In this document: positions 1-5,797 of the stretch, piece by piece
How positions within the stretch are numbered: the stretch's first letter is position 1
How the letters are laid out: every line of letters starts with the position of its first letter
Origin: Myxococcales bacterium
GTDB lineage: Bacteria; Myxococcota; Polyangia; Fen-1088
Reading direction: 5' to 3'
Assembly (NCBI GenBank): GCA_003155465.1
Contig: PMCR01000114.1
Span: forward strand, 1 to 6,230
DNA length: 6,230 bases
Notes under the pieces: generated by a model
Seen by the model: only the letters and a program-made list of their open reading frames with translations
The model's database searches: none
Told to the model about the DNA's origin: nothing
Made by a program: the position numbers and the translations under genes

Positions 1-159
1 GCGCAGGCACGAGGCATAAGCAAGGCTCGCATTGAAGCGGTGGTCGACGAATTCGTGGCCGGGCGGGATTTCGGTCTATTGGGCGAGCCGACTGTCAATG
101 TGCTCGAAGTGAACCTGGCACTCGACCGCCAATTCGGTCGTCCGGCTGGGGGAAAGTAG
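1..159 (+). CDS. C-terminal fragment of an unidentified protein
   Basis: Frame 1 is open from the window edge to a TAG at 157-159, giving 52 residues. The start lies outside the window. The translation is mixed in composition, with hydrophobic stretches around [11 protein letters not shown], and reads like real protein. The opposite-strand frame here is Arg/Ser/Thr-rich and looks like a shadow. I recognise no family motif, signal sequence or catalytic residue. The gene converges on the response-regulator gene that ends at 379, with about 220 bp between the two stops and no clear terminator. Third-position GC is only moderately high, so coding status is probable rather than certain. Confidence 0.45.
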   Translation, partial: AQARGISKARIEAVVDEFVAGRDFGLLGEPTVNVLEVNLALDRQFGRPAGGK

Positions 160-378
160 CCGGTCGGCCAGCGTGCGCGTGAGCGGTCGCGGTAGCGTGA
201 GCGACCAGCGTGCAGCGGCCTGCGTGGGCGGCCTGCGTGTGGGTGAGCGGTGCGCGGCCCGCGACACGCGATCCGTCTTATGCGTCCCACCCACGAACAC
301 GCTCACCCTCACGCCCACGCGAACCGCTAGCCGCAGCCCGGACTATCCCCCGGCCCCGAATTTCTCCACAAGTCGCAG
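160..378. other. Convergent intergenic region with short GC-rich repeats
   Basis: This 219-bp gap lies between the stop of the partial plus-strand gene and the stop of the minus-strand response regulator. Open frames across it are Arg/Ser/Pro-rich shadows. The 12-mer GCGGCCTGCGTG occurs twice almost in tandem (215-226 and 228-239). GTGAGCG occurs three times (179-185, 197-203, 243-249). The last copy lies in a 9-bp inverted repeat, GGGTGAGCG at 241-249 with CGCTCACCC at 300-308. No T-tract follows either arm, so I cannot call an intrinsic terminator, although the long hairpin could end transcription in another way. Confidence 0.5.
215..239. repeat. Near-tandem 12-bp duplication
   Basis: GCGGCCTGCGTG is repeated exactly at 215-226 and 228-239, a 13-bp period. 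It sits in the convergent intergenic region and is probably a local slippage duplication. There is no evidence of function. Confidence 0.6.
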
Positions 379-1725
379 CTATCCCGTTTCCTCGTACCGC
401 TTTCGTTTCCGCCACAGGGTCGAGCTGTCAATGCCCAGCGTGGTTGCCGCGGCATCGAGCGAGGCCGATCGCGCGAGGACGGCTTGCAGGTGCGCGCGCT
501 CGATGACGTCCAGCGTGAAGTCGCCGCCTACCAATGGGTGGGGCTGTTTGGCGCCCGCGATGCGCTCGGGGAAAGCCTGCGGTTCCAGGCGTGGCGATGG
601 CCACAGGATCAGGGCGCGTTCGATGGTGTTGCGCAACTCGCGCACGTTGCCCGGCCAGGGGTAACCGACCAGCACCTGTTCGGCCGCGGGGGAAAGCTCG
701 GGTACCCGTCGCCCGAGTGCTCGTGCGAAGAAGTCAAGAAAGTGTCGCGCCAGGGGAAGAATGTCTTCCGCTCGTTCGCGCAGGGCGGGAACCTGGATCT
801 CGATCACGTTCAACCGATACAGAAGATCCTCGCGAAAAGCACCGGTCTTCACCCCCGCATCCAGGTCGCGGTTGGTGGCCGCTGCCACCCGCACATCCGC
901 CCGCCGTGTGCGTGTCTCGCCGACGCGCTCGAACTGCTTGTCCTGCAGAAAGCGCAGCAGTTTGGCCTGGAGATTGGCGGGCATTTCGCCTACCTCGTCG
1001 AGGAACAAAGTGCCACCCTGGGCCGATTCCACCCGTCCCGGCTGATCCCGCACGGCTCCGGTGAAGGCCCCTTTGGCGTGACCAAAGAGTTCGCTGGCCA
1101 GAAGTTCTTCGGAAAGGGTAGGGCAGTTGACCACGACAAAGGGGCCTTCGCGCCGATTGCTTTCCTCGTGCATGGCGCGCGCCAGAACGCCCTTGCCGGT
1201 ACCGCTTTCTCCCCGGAACAGCACGGCCACCTCTGCCTGCGCCGCGCGACCCACGACCTGCAAGAGCGAGCGCACCGCCGCCGCCGACGACGATAGCAGA
1301 ATGTCGGGCGCCTCTCTGCGCAGCCGGTTTTCCAGATCGTCGGCGCGCGCGGTCAGCGACCGCTGCTGGACCACGCGTTCGATGAGATGCCGGATCTGGG
1401 CGGGCGAAAATGGCTTCGGCAGATAGTCCCATGCTCCTCTGCGCATGGCCTCGACCGCAGTCTCCACCGTGGCATAGGCGGTCACCACGATGACGGTGAG
1501 GTTGGGATTCTCGGCCAATAGGAGCGGGATCAGGTCCAGGCCACTGTGCATGCCCAGGCGAAGATCGAGAAAAACCACGTCGTAGGTCGCGCGCCCTATG
1601 GCATCCAAGGCGGCTTGGGGTGAGGCCGATTCGGCGACCTCGGCGCCGAGACCCTCAAGGCACACGCGCAGGGTGGTCCGAATGTTCTTTTCATCGTCGA
1701 CGATTAGGATATGCAACTGCGACAC
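379..1725 (-). CDS. Sigma-54-dependent response regulator, NtrC family (AlgB-like)
   Basis: This 448-residue protein has the three-domain layout of NtrC-type activators. The receiver domain (about 1-120) has acidic residues D10 and D11, phosphoacceptor D54, T82 and K104. The AAA+ domain (about 145-370) has Walker A GESGTGKG (172-179), the sigma-54-contacting GAFTGA loop (219-224), Walker B ending LFLDE (240-244), ATNRD (283-287), arginine-finger region R298/R304 and [12 protein letters not shown] (355-366). A Fis-type helix-turn-helix (about 404-443) ends in [16 protein letters not shown], much like AlgB. Once phosphorylated, such proteins use ATP to open promoters held by sigma-54 RNA polymerase. 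The start is GTG at 1725, only ten residues before the D10/D11 pair, with no clear Shine-Dalgarno. It is the last gene of the minus-strand operon, 42 bp after the Cys-rich lipoprotein gene. No sensor kinase is present in the window. All key residues look intact. Confidence 0.95.
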   Translation of the reverse strand: MSQLHILIVDDEKNIRTTLRVCLEGLGAEVAESASPQAALDAIGRATYDVVFLDLRLGMHSGLDLIPLLLAENPNLTVIVVTAYATVETAVEAMRRGAWDYLPKPFSPAQIRHLIERVVQQRSLTARADDLENRLRREAPDILLSSSAAAVRSLLQVVGRAAQAEVAVLFRGESGTGKGVLARAMHEESNRREGPFVVVNCPTLSEELLASELFGHAKGAFTGAVRDQPGRVESAQGGTLFLDEVGEMPANLQAKLLRFLQDKQFERVGETRTRRADVRVAAATNRDLDAGVKTGAFREDLLYRLNVIEIQVPALRERAEDILPLARHFLDFFARALGRRVPELSPAAEQVLVGYPWPGNVRELRNTIERALILWPSPRLEPQAFPERIAGAKQPHPLVGGDFTLDVIERAHLQAVLARSASLDAAATTLGIDSSTLWRKRKRYEETG

Positions 1726-1767
1726 GCGCGTAGCATACCGCCGCAGCAGCAGTCTGGCGCGCTCGGA

Positions 1768-2223
1768 TTATCCGGGCCCCGACTGGACGAACTGCAGGCA
1801 GTTGTTGCAGCTCTTGTTCTTCTCTGCGATCGCGCGCTCGAACTCCTCGCCGCGCACCGGGACCAGGTCGTCCCCTTTGCGGAGGAAGTAGCGGTGATAG
1901 CAGGAGTGGCAAGAACTGAAGGATTCGAGGGCAAAACAGACCTTCTCGGTCTCGCGTGGCATGTGAATATCAACCTTCAAGTCCGAGGCTTTGTGCAGCG
2001 TCGAGTCGAAATAGCAGTTCTTCCCAAAACCGTCCTGGCATTCGGGGCATGAGGGATCCCGGGCCGGCCGACGAGGTGGGACGGGTCCCGCATCGTCCGG
2101 TGCGGAAGGAGCCGCGGCCGGCTGGGCCGAGGCGTGCGCTGGGGCCAGGGGCGCTGCTGCCCGCTCACTCGCGCAGGCGGCGAGACCAAGTACCAGGAGC
2201 CAGATCCGAGGCTGTTGTCTCAT
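1768..2223 (-). CDS. Cysteine-rich putative lipoprotein, unknown function
   Basis: This 151-residue protein starts with a short signal sequence (RIWLLVLGLAAC), with a good lipobox LAAC at 14-17, so C17 would be lipidated. The +2 residue is Ala, which by the E. coli rule does not retain the protein in the inner membrane. Residues 18-57 are an Ala/Pro-rich linker. The mature domain carries eight cysteines: CPEC (59-62), C70, C96, CHSC (105-108) and CNNC (139-142). None is a CxxCH haem motif, so a c-type cytochrome is unlikely. The cysteines could form disulfides, bind metal, or be targets of the radical SAM enzyme encoded just upstream; these are inferences. ATG at 2223 is preceded by GGAGGG. 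I do not recognise the family. Confidence 0.85.
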   Translation of the reverse strand: MRQQPRIWLLVLGLAACASERAAAPLAPAHASAQPAAAPSAPDDAGPVPPRRPARDPSCPECQDGFGKNCYFDSTLHKASDLKVDIHMPRETEKVCFALESFSSCHSCYHRYFLRKGDDLVPVRGEEFERAIAEKNKSCNNCLQFVQSGPG

Positions 2224-2317
2224 TGCGCCCTCCGGTCAAGCGGCAGCCACTCTACGCGCGATCACGGTCATCGCGCCACAGCGGCCTGCGGGCAGGGCGG
2301 GCGCATGCGCACCGCAA
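2224..2317. other. Operon-internal spacer with palindromes
   Basis: This 94-bp gap between the radical SAM stop and the Cys-rich lipoprotein start is the largest inside the operon. It holds a perfect 10-bp palindrome, GCGCATGCGC (2301-2310), and a small self-complementary stretch, CCTGCGGGCAGG (2285-2296). There is no T-run, so it is not a standard terminator. It may shape mRNA stability or the expression ratio between the genes, but this is speculative. No convincing sigma-54 or sigma-70 promoter was seen in it. Confidence 0.4.
2228..2233 (-). promoter_or_regulatory. Ribosome-binding site for the Cys-rich lipoprotein gene
   Basis: The minus strand reads GGAGGG four bases before the ATG at 2223. 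It is a strong Shine-Dalgarno sequence and supports that start. Confidence 0.75.
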
Positions 2318-3484
2318 TCACGCCCGTCCGGGATCGCTCGGGCGGCGCAGACGGGTCAGGGTGGCGCCAGCGGCCGGGCGGTACTGCTTGCGATAGTAGG
2401 TGTCGAGGAAGGTCGGGCAGCGCTCGGCCACCAGCAGGCTGGCCACCTGGTCGGCGGCCAAGATGAACGATTCCTCTGTTTCGCACAGGGCTTGGTTGAT
2501 GCGGCCGAGCTCGCCGGTCAGGGCCACGTGGCGACAGCCGCAGTGGCTCTGGCAACGCTCACGTAGGGCACAGGGCGTGCAGGTCTCTTCCACTCGATCC
2601 TTGGCCCTCTGCAACTCGGCCAGCCGCTTGCCATCGAAGCCTGCGTCGACGGTTCCGATCACCAACTCGTCATCGCGATCTTCGCCGATCATCTGCGCGC
2701 AGGGATACAGCCGGCCCGTGGGCGCCACGGCGAAAGCGCGGCCGGCAAGCGTGCAGCGCGCGGGGCAGGGGATGCCTTGCTTGAGATGGGTCAGGATTTT
2801 TCCGTGCAGCGGTTCCAGCGGCACCACCTGGCCGCGACGAAAACTCTCGCTCCACACCTCGCCCGCGTTGCGCAGGCCCGTGCGCAGCTCGGCGATGGAC
2901 TCCTCGGTCCAGGGGGCGTGGAAGTCGGGCGTCAGGGTGGCCTGCGCCGGCTGCAAATCGAGGAGCGTACGCACCACTTCCCCCAGACGGTGGGCGGTAT
3001 CGGGCCGCACCACCGCGACCAGGCGAAAGGCAATACCCGCCTGGCGCATCCGTCCCAGGTTGGCCACGATGTCGGCGAAGCTGCCCCGGCCGCCTTCATC
3101 CACGCGGTGGGCGTCGTGAACCGCAGCGGGCCCGTCCAGCGACACGTACACGGTGAAATCGCGGGGCGGCGACAGCAAGGCCAGCGCGCGATCGTCGACC
3201 AGCGTGCCATTGGTGTTCATCACGTAGCGCACGCGGGGGCGCGTCTCGGGCAAGGCGTGCACGGCCGTCTCGACATAGGCCAGCGTCTCTTCGACAAAAC
3301 CCGGATGCAACAACGGCTCGCCGCCGAAGAACGACACGTCCAGCGCCGCCGGCCGGCTGACGAGCGCCATGTCCACTGACCGTCGCATCACCTTGCCCGG
3401 CATGCGCCGGCTGAACTTCGCCCCGTTGTAGCAGTAGCCACAGCGCAGGTTACAGGCGTGATCGACAAAGAGGGTTAGCTCCAC
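2318..3484 (-). CDS. Radical SAM/SPASM protein, probable peptide or protein maturase
   Basis: This 388-residue enzyme carries the radical SAM CxxxCxxC motif at C11, C15 and C18, with Y17 before the last Cys. That motif holds the 4Fe-4S cluster that cleaves S-adenosylmethionine. GGEP follows at 54-57, then MNTNGT (89-94) and VSLDGP (114-119), typical of the anaerobic sulfatase-maturase/peptide-maturase branch. The C-terminal part fits the SPASM pattern exactly: C244-x12-G257-x4-C262, then C302-x2-C305-x5-C311-x3-C315, then C334. This predicts two auxiliary Fe-S clusters. C240 and C317 are additional. SPASM enzymes usually modify ribosomal peptides or proteins, but the substrate here is unknown. 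The start is GTG at 3484, close to the cluster motif as is usual, with only a weak AGG ahead of it. It begins 33 bp after the small lipoprotein gene, suggesting co-expression and possibly an enzyme-substrate pair. Confidence 0.92.
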   Translation of the reverse strand: MELTLFVDHACNLRCGYCYNGAKFSRRMPGKVMRRSVDMALVSRPAALDVSFFGGEPLLHPGFVEETLAYVETAVHALPETRPRVRYVMNTNGTLVDDRALALLSPPRDFTVYVSLDGPAAVHDAHRVDEGGRGSFADIVANLGRMRQAGIAFRLVAVVRPDTAHRLGEVVRTLLDLQPAQATLTPDFHAPWTEESIAELRTGLRNAGEVWSESFRRGQVVPLEPLHGKILTHLKQGIPCPARCTLAGRAFAVAPTGRLYPCAQMIGEDRDDELVIGTVDAGFDGKRLAELQRAKDRVEETCTPCALRERCQSHCGCRHVALTGELGRINQALCETEESFILAADQVASLLVAERCPTFLDTYYRKQYRPAAGATLTRLRRPSDPGRA

Positions 3485-3517
3485 GAGACTGCCTAGCGTA
3501 CCTCGTCGATGACCGTG

Positions 3518-3937
3518 CTAGTAGGGAGCCGGGGCCCCGCCCCCGCCGGTGGGGTCAGTCATCGTGGGCGCGAGGTCAGCGGCGTCCTGCGATGACGGGG
3601 GTTCCATGGTGTCCGCGACATCCGTATCGGGCGTGGGGTTGGGGGCATCCGGGACGCCTGCATCCGGGGTGGGCGTCGGATGGTCACTCGGGGGCGTCGG
3701 ATGGGTATCGTAGGGCGGCGCGGAAGTGCCCGCCGTGTAGCCACCGGTGCTGGTCGTGTCAGGTGTGCTGGTCATGCCACCGGAGCTGGTCGTGCCACGA
3801 TTGTTGTCTAGGCTGGGATCGCCGCTGCACCCCCCAGAAAGACACAGGTACAGTCCCGCGGCCGCCACAGTCGGGTAGCCGGGAAACGGGAAGTGCGATC
3901 GGGGCTGCGGAGCGCGGGCAGAAAGGCGCTTTGTCAT
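3518..3937 (-). CDS. Small low-complexity lipoprotein, candidate radical SAM substrate
   Basis: The protein has 139 residues from an ATG at 3937. I chose this start because GGAGAA sits seven bases before it and a sigma-54 promoter match lies just upstream; an in-frame TTG at 4057 would add 40 unconvincing residues. The N-terminus is basic (K3, R4, R8, R13), followed by a hydrophobic stretch (about 22-35) and LSGGC with C37. This fits the loose lipoprotein signal pattern but not the strict lipobox. The mature part is almost all Gly, Thr, Ser, Pro and Asp. It contains hexapeptide-like units (48-71), two HPTP units (79-82, 86-89) and acidic Pro/Thr-rich sequence, and it ends in GGGGAPAPY. It looks disordered, like a surface linker or a modified precursor. 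The radical SAM gene follows 33 bp downstream. I recognise no family. Confidence 0.75.
   Translation of the reverse strand: MTKRLSARAPQPRSHFPFPGYPTVAAAGLYLCLSGGCSGDPSLDNNRGTTSSGGMTSTPDTTSTGGYTAGTSAPPYDTHPTPPSDHPTPTPDAGVPDAPNPTPDTDVADTMEPPSSQDAADLAPTMTDPTGGGGAPAPY
3671..3704. repeat. 13-bp direct repeat inside the lipoprotein gene
   Basis: GGGCGTCGGATGG occurs at 3671-3683 and 3692-3704, 21 bp apart. It encodes the HPTP units at residues 79-82 and 86-89 of the small lipoprotein, indicating expansion by in-frame duplication. Confidence 0.65.
3725..3796 (-). repeat. 18-bp tandem repeat coding hexapeptide units
   Basis: On the plus strand, CTGGTCGTGTCA at 3750, CTGGTCATGCCA at 3768 and CTGGTCGTGCCA at 3786 recur with an exact 18-bp period. 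They encode residues 48-71 of the small lipoprotein: GTTSSG, GMTSTP, DTTSTG and a degenerate GYTAGT. Repeat number may vary between strains. Confidence 0.7.
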
Positions 3938-3942
3938 CGATG

Positions 3943-3948
3943 TTCTCC
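3943..3948 (-). promoter_or_regulatory. Ribosome-binding site for the small lipoprotein gene
   Basis: The minus strand reads GGAGAA; its GGAG core lies seven bases before the ATG at 3937. This site decides the start of the small lipoprotein gene. Confidence 0.75.
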
Positions 3949-3968
3949 AGTCTAGCTGCAGATCGCTG

Positions 3969-3984
3969 TGCAAGCGCCATGCCT
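3969..3984 (-). promoter_or_regulatory. Sigma-54 (-24/-12) promoter of the four-gene operon
   Basis: The minus strand reads AGGCATGGCGCTTGCA. Against the sigma-54 consensus TGGCACG-N4-TTGCW it differs only at the first T and at the C of CAC. The GG and GC dinucleotides have the required 10-base spacing, and the TTGCA half is perfect. The predicted transcription start is near 3958, giving a leader of about 21 nt that contains the GGAGAA ribosome-binding site. The operon it would drive encodes a GAFTGA-containing sigma-54 activator, which fits autoregulation. Confidence 0.7.
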
Positions 3985-4021
3985 GCGAGAAGGCACCGCG
4001 TGACATGGTTGCAATCGTCTG

Positions 4022-4073
4022 ACAGTCCACTCGCGATTCAACTGTGATGCCGCCCAAACGAGTGAAACTGTGA
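4022..4073. promoter_or_regulatory. Candidate activator-binding sites upstream of the sigma-54 promoter
   Basis: AACTGTGA occurs twice in the same orientation (4040-4047 and 4066-4073, 26 bp apart). ACAGT at 4022-4026 forms an inverted pair with ACTGT at 4041-4045. Relative to the predicted start these lie at about -64 to -115, the usual range for enhancer sites of NtrC-family proteins. The motifs are short, so the assignment is tentative. Confidence 0.35.
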
Positions 4074-4153
4074 CATTCCCGTCCGGGTCAGGGCGCGTGG
4101 CTCCAGGTTCGAGACTCCGGCACGGCGTCGAGCTTCTTGCCGACCGCGCCCTG

Positions 4154-4177
4154 GTCCCCTCAGTTTTCTGAGGGGAC
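4154..4177. repeat. Perfect 10-bp-stem hairpin, possible REP-like element
   Basis: GTCCCCTCAG (4154-4163) and CTGAGGGGAC (4168-4177) are exact reverse complements separated by a TTTT loop. No T-tract follows on either strand, and the element sits between two divergent genes, so a simple intrinsic terminator is unlikely. It could be a dispersed REP-type palindrome or a regulatory site. It lies about 195 bp upstream of the predicted start of the minus-strand operon. Confidence 0.7.
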
Positions 4178-4200
4178 GGATGGCTGGCGCTGGAGCTTGT

Positions 4201-4233
4201 GTGAAGTACAATCTTCCCCCGCTGTGACTTCAC
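4201..4233. promoter_or_regulatory. Inverted repeat around the dut start
   Basis: GTGAAGT (4201-4207) and ACTTCAC (4227-4233) form a 7-bp inverted repeat enclosing the TACAAT element and the chosen GTG start of dut. It could be an operator or an mRNA hairpin, or it could be chance. Confidence 0.3.
4207..4212 (+). promoter_or_regulatory. Possible -10 element for dut
   Basis: TACAAT matches the sigma-70 -10 consensus at five of six positions. A start site about seven bases later, near 4219, would leave an almost leaderless GTG at 4224, consistent with the absence of a Shine-Dalgarno. No good -35 is visible. Confidence 0.35.
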
Positions 4234-4679
4234 CTGGCGCCTCCTCGGTCCCGATCCGCTTCCGCCGGCTTCGCCCGACCGCGGTGCTTCCCCACTACAT
4301 GACGCCGGGCTCGGCCGGCATGGACCTGGCGTCCGCTGCCGACGGGCCGGTGAGCGTGCCTGCTGGCGAACGGGTGGGGATCCCCACTGGGTGGGCCATG
4401 GAGCTGCCGCCTGGCTACGAGGCGCAGGTGCGCCCGCGTTCGGGGTTGGCCTGGCGGTCGGGGCTGACCGTGGTGAACTCGCCCGGGACCATCGACAGCG
4501 ACTACCGGGGCGAGGTGGTGGTCTTGCTGGTCAACTTGTCCAAGCAGCCGGTCGTGGTCCAGCCTGGCGATCGTGTGGCCCAGATGGTGATCGCGCCGGT
4601 CATCCAGGGGGCGGTGGAGGAAGTGGCGGATCTGTCAAGCAGCCAGCGCGGCGAGGGCGGTTTTGGGCACACCGGTTGA
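4224..4679 (+). CDS. dut: Deoxyuridine 5'-triphosphate nucleotidohydrolase (dUTPase)
   Basis: This enzyme hydrolyses dUTP to dUMP and pyrophosphate. It keeps uracil out of DNA and supplies dUMP for thymidylate synthesis, and it normally works as a cytoplasmic homotrimer. All five conserved motifs are present: SAGMDL (30-35), PRSGLA (71-76), GTIDSDYRGEV (88-98, with probable catalytic D91), DRVAQMVI (116-123) and the C-terminal RGEGGFGHTG (142-151) that closes over the nucleotide. Starting at GTG 4224 gives 151 residues, the usual length; a TTG at 4137 would add 29 residues that do not resemble the family and would run over the hairpin at 4154-4177. No Shine-Dalgarno is seen, so translation may be near-leaderless. 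argC begins 32 bp downstream on the same strand and may be co-transcribed. Confidence 0.93.
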   Translation: MTSPGASSVPIRFRRLRPTAVLPHYMTPGSAGMDLASAADGPVSVPAGERVGIPTGWAMELPPGYEAQVRPRSGLAWRSGLTVVNSPGTIDSDYRGEVVVLLVNLSKQPVVVQPGDRVAQMVIAPVIQGAVEEVADLSSSQRGEGGFGHTG

Positions 4680-4694
4680 TCCGCATGCGTCGAG

Positions 4695-4700
4695 TATGAT
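4695..4700 (+). promoter_or_regulatory. Weak candidate -10 element before argC
   Basis: TATGAT matches the -10 consensus at five of six positions and lies 11 bases before the argC ATG. No convincing -35 is present, so argC may instead depend on read-through from dut. Confidence 0.22.
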
Positions 4701-4711
4701 TAGTTGCACAC

Positions 4712-5797
4712 ATGAGCAGCATCCCGATTGACCTTTCCCCCAAGCGAGCCGGCATTGTCGGCGTCTCCGGCTATTCGGGGATGGAACTGGCGCGTATCCT
4801 GGCCAGCCATCCGCGCTTCTCCCTTGGCCTGGTGACCAGCGACAAGTGGGCGGGCAAGAGTTTGGGCGCCCAGGTTGCCGTCGCGGCGCCCGCGGGCGAC
4901 CTGACCTGTTTCTCGCACGAGCAGGGCCAGGCGCATCTGGGCGAGGTGGACGTGGTTTTCCTGTGCACACCCGCCGAGGTATCGGTCGAGCTGGCGCCGC
5001 GCGCGCTGGCTGCCGGCGCGCGTGTGGTTGACCTGTCGGGCGGATTTCGGCTGGCGGCTGACCAGTTTCCGCAGTGGTACGGATTTACCCATCCGGCGCC
5101 GGCGTTGCTGGCTGAGGCCGTGTACTCCCTGCCTGAGGCCACCAACAACGTCGAGAAGATTCGCACGGCGAGGCTGGTTTCCAATCCGGGCTGCTACGCC
5201 ACGGCTTCGGTGCTGGCCGTGCTGCCGCTTCTGCGCGCGGGATTCATGGAATCGGATTCCGTGATCATCGACGCCAAGAGTGGCACCACCGGCGCGGGCC
5301 GCAAGGCTAGCGAGGAGATGTCGTTCTCCGAGGTGGCGGACGACGTGCGCGCCTATCGAATCTTCCGCCACCAACACGCGCCCGAAATTGAGCTGGCCCT
5401 GACCATGGGCGGTGCGCCCCACGTGCGGGTCACATTCATTCCCCACCTTCTTCCTGTGCGGCGGGGTATTCTGGCCACGGCCTACGGACGGCTGCGCCAC
5501 GGCACCGGGGGCAGCGACCCAGCCGGCGGCGTGCGCAAGGCACTCGATGATTTCTCCGAGGAGCGGCCCTTCATCCGGGTGGTGGCCCCCGACGAGGTTA
5601 GGCTGCAGGCCGCGGTGGGCACCAACCGCGTGGTGCTGGGCGCTTCGGCCGACGCCAGGCTTGGCATGGTGGTGTCGTTTGCGGCGATCGACAATCTAGT
5701 CAAGGGGGCGGCCGGACAGGCCGTGCAGAACGCCAACCTCATGTTTGGATTCTCGGAGACGGCTGGGCTGCTTGGGCTCGCCGGGGCCATGCCATGA
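4712..5797 (+). CDS. argC: N-acetyl-gamma-glutamyl-phosphate reductase
   Basis: This enzyme catalyses the third step of arginine biosynthesis, the NADPH-dependent reduction of N-acetylglutamyl phosphate to N-acetylglutamate semialdehyde, in the cytoplasm. The 361-residue length is normal, with a short extra N-terminus. The nucleotide-binding motif GVSGYSG is at 17-23. The catalytic Cys is C161 in SNPGCYAT (157-164). The catalytic His is probably H220 or H222 in [17 protein letters not shown] (189-196) and HLLPVRRGI (245-253) are further family signatures. The ATG at 4712 lies 32 bp after dut, with no clear Shine-Dalgarno. The stop overlaps the argB start by ATGA, implying translational coupling with the enzyme of the preceding pathway step. 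Confidence 0.96.
   Translation: MSSIPIDLSPKRAGIVGVSGYSGMELARILASHPRFSLGLVTSDKWAGKSLGAQVAVAAPAGDLTCFSHEQGQAHLGEVDVVFLCTPAEVSVELAPRALAAGARVVDLSGGFRLAADQFPQWYGFTHPAPALLAEAVYSLPEATNNVEKIRTARLVSNPGCYATASVLAVLPLLRAGFMESDSVIIDAKSGTTGAGRKASEEMSFSEVADDVRAYRIFRHQHAPEIELALTMGGAPHVRVTFIPHLLPVRRGILATAYGRLRHGTGGSDPAGGVRKALDDFSEERPFIRVVAPDEVRLQAAVGTNRVVLGASADARLGMVVSFAAIDNLVKGAAGQAVQNANLMFGFSETAGLLGLAGAMP

Noticed and set aside
484..1296. 270-codon plus-strand open frame across the response regulator
   Set aside because: It is antisense to a gene with intact receiver, AAA+ and HTH motifs and shows no recognisable domain. Such shadows are common in GC-rich DNA.
1768..2223. Multihaem c-type cytochrome interpretation of the Cys-rich lipoprotein
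   Set aside because: None of the CxxC motifs is followed by His, so no CxxCH haem attachment site exists.
2400..3379. Long plus-strand open frames opposite the radical SAM gene
   Set aside because: They are antisense to a clear SPASM protein, rich in Arg/Ser or His/Gly, and have no family features.
3938..4057. N-terminal extension of the small lipoprotein from a TTG at 4057
   Set aside because: It would bury the sigma-54 promoter match and the ribosome-binding site inside the coding region, and the added 40 residues displace the signal sequence from the N-terminus.
4154..4177. Intrinsic terminator
   Set aside because: Neither strand has a T-run after the stem, and the flanking genes are divergent, so no transcript is expected to end here.
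4137..4223. Longer dUTPase start at TTG 4137
   Set aside because: The extra 29 residues do not resemble the family, run over the perfect hairpin, and make the protein longer than usual. GTG 4224 gives the normal length.
4700..5500. 266-codon minus-strand open frame across argC
   Set aside because: It is a shadow of argC, and its sequence is Arg/Gly/His-rich without motifs.
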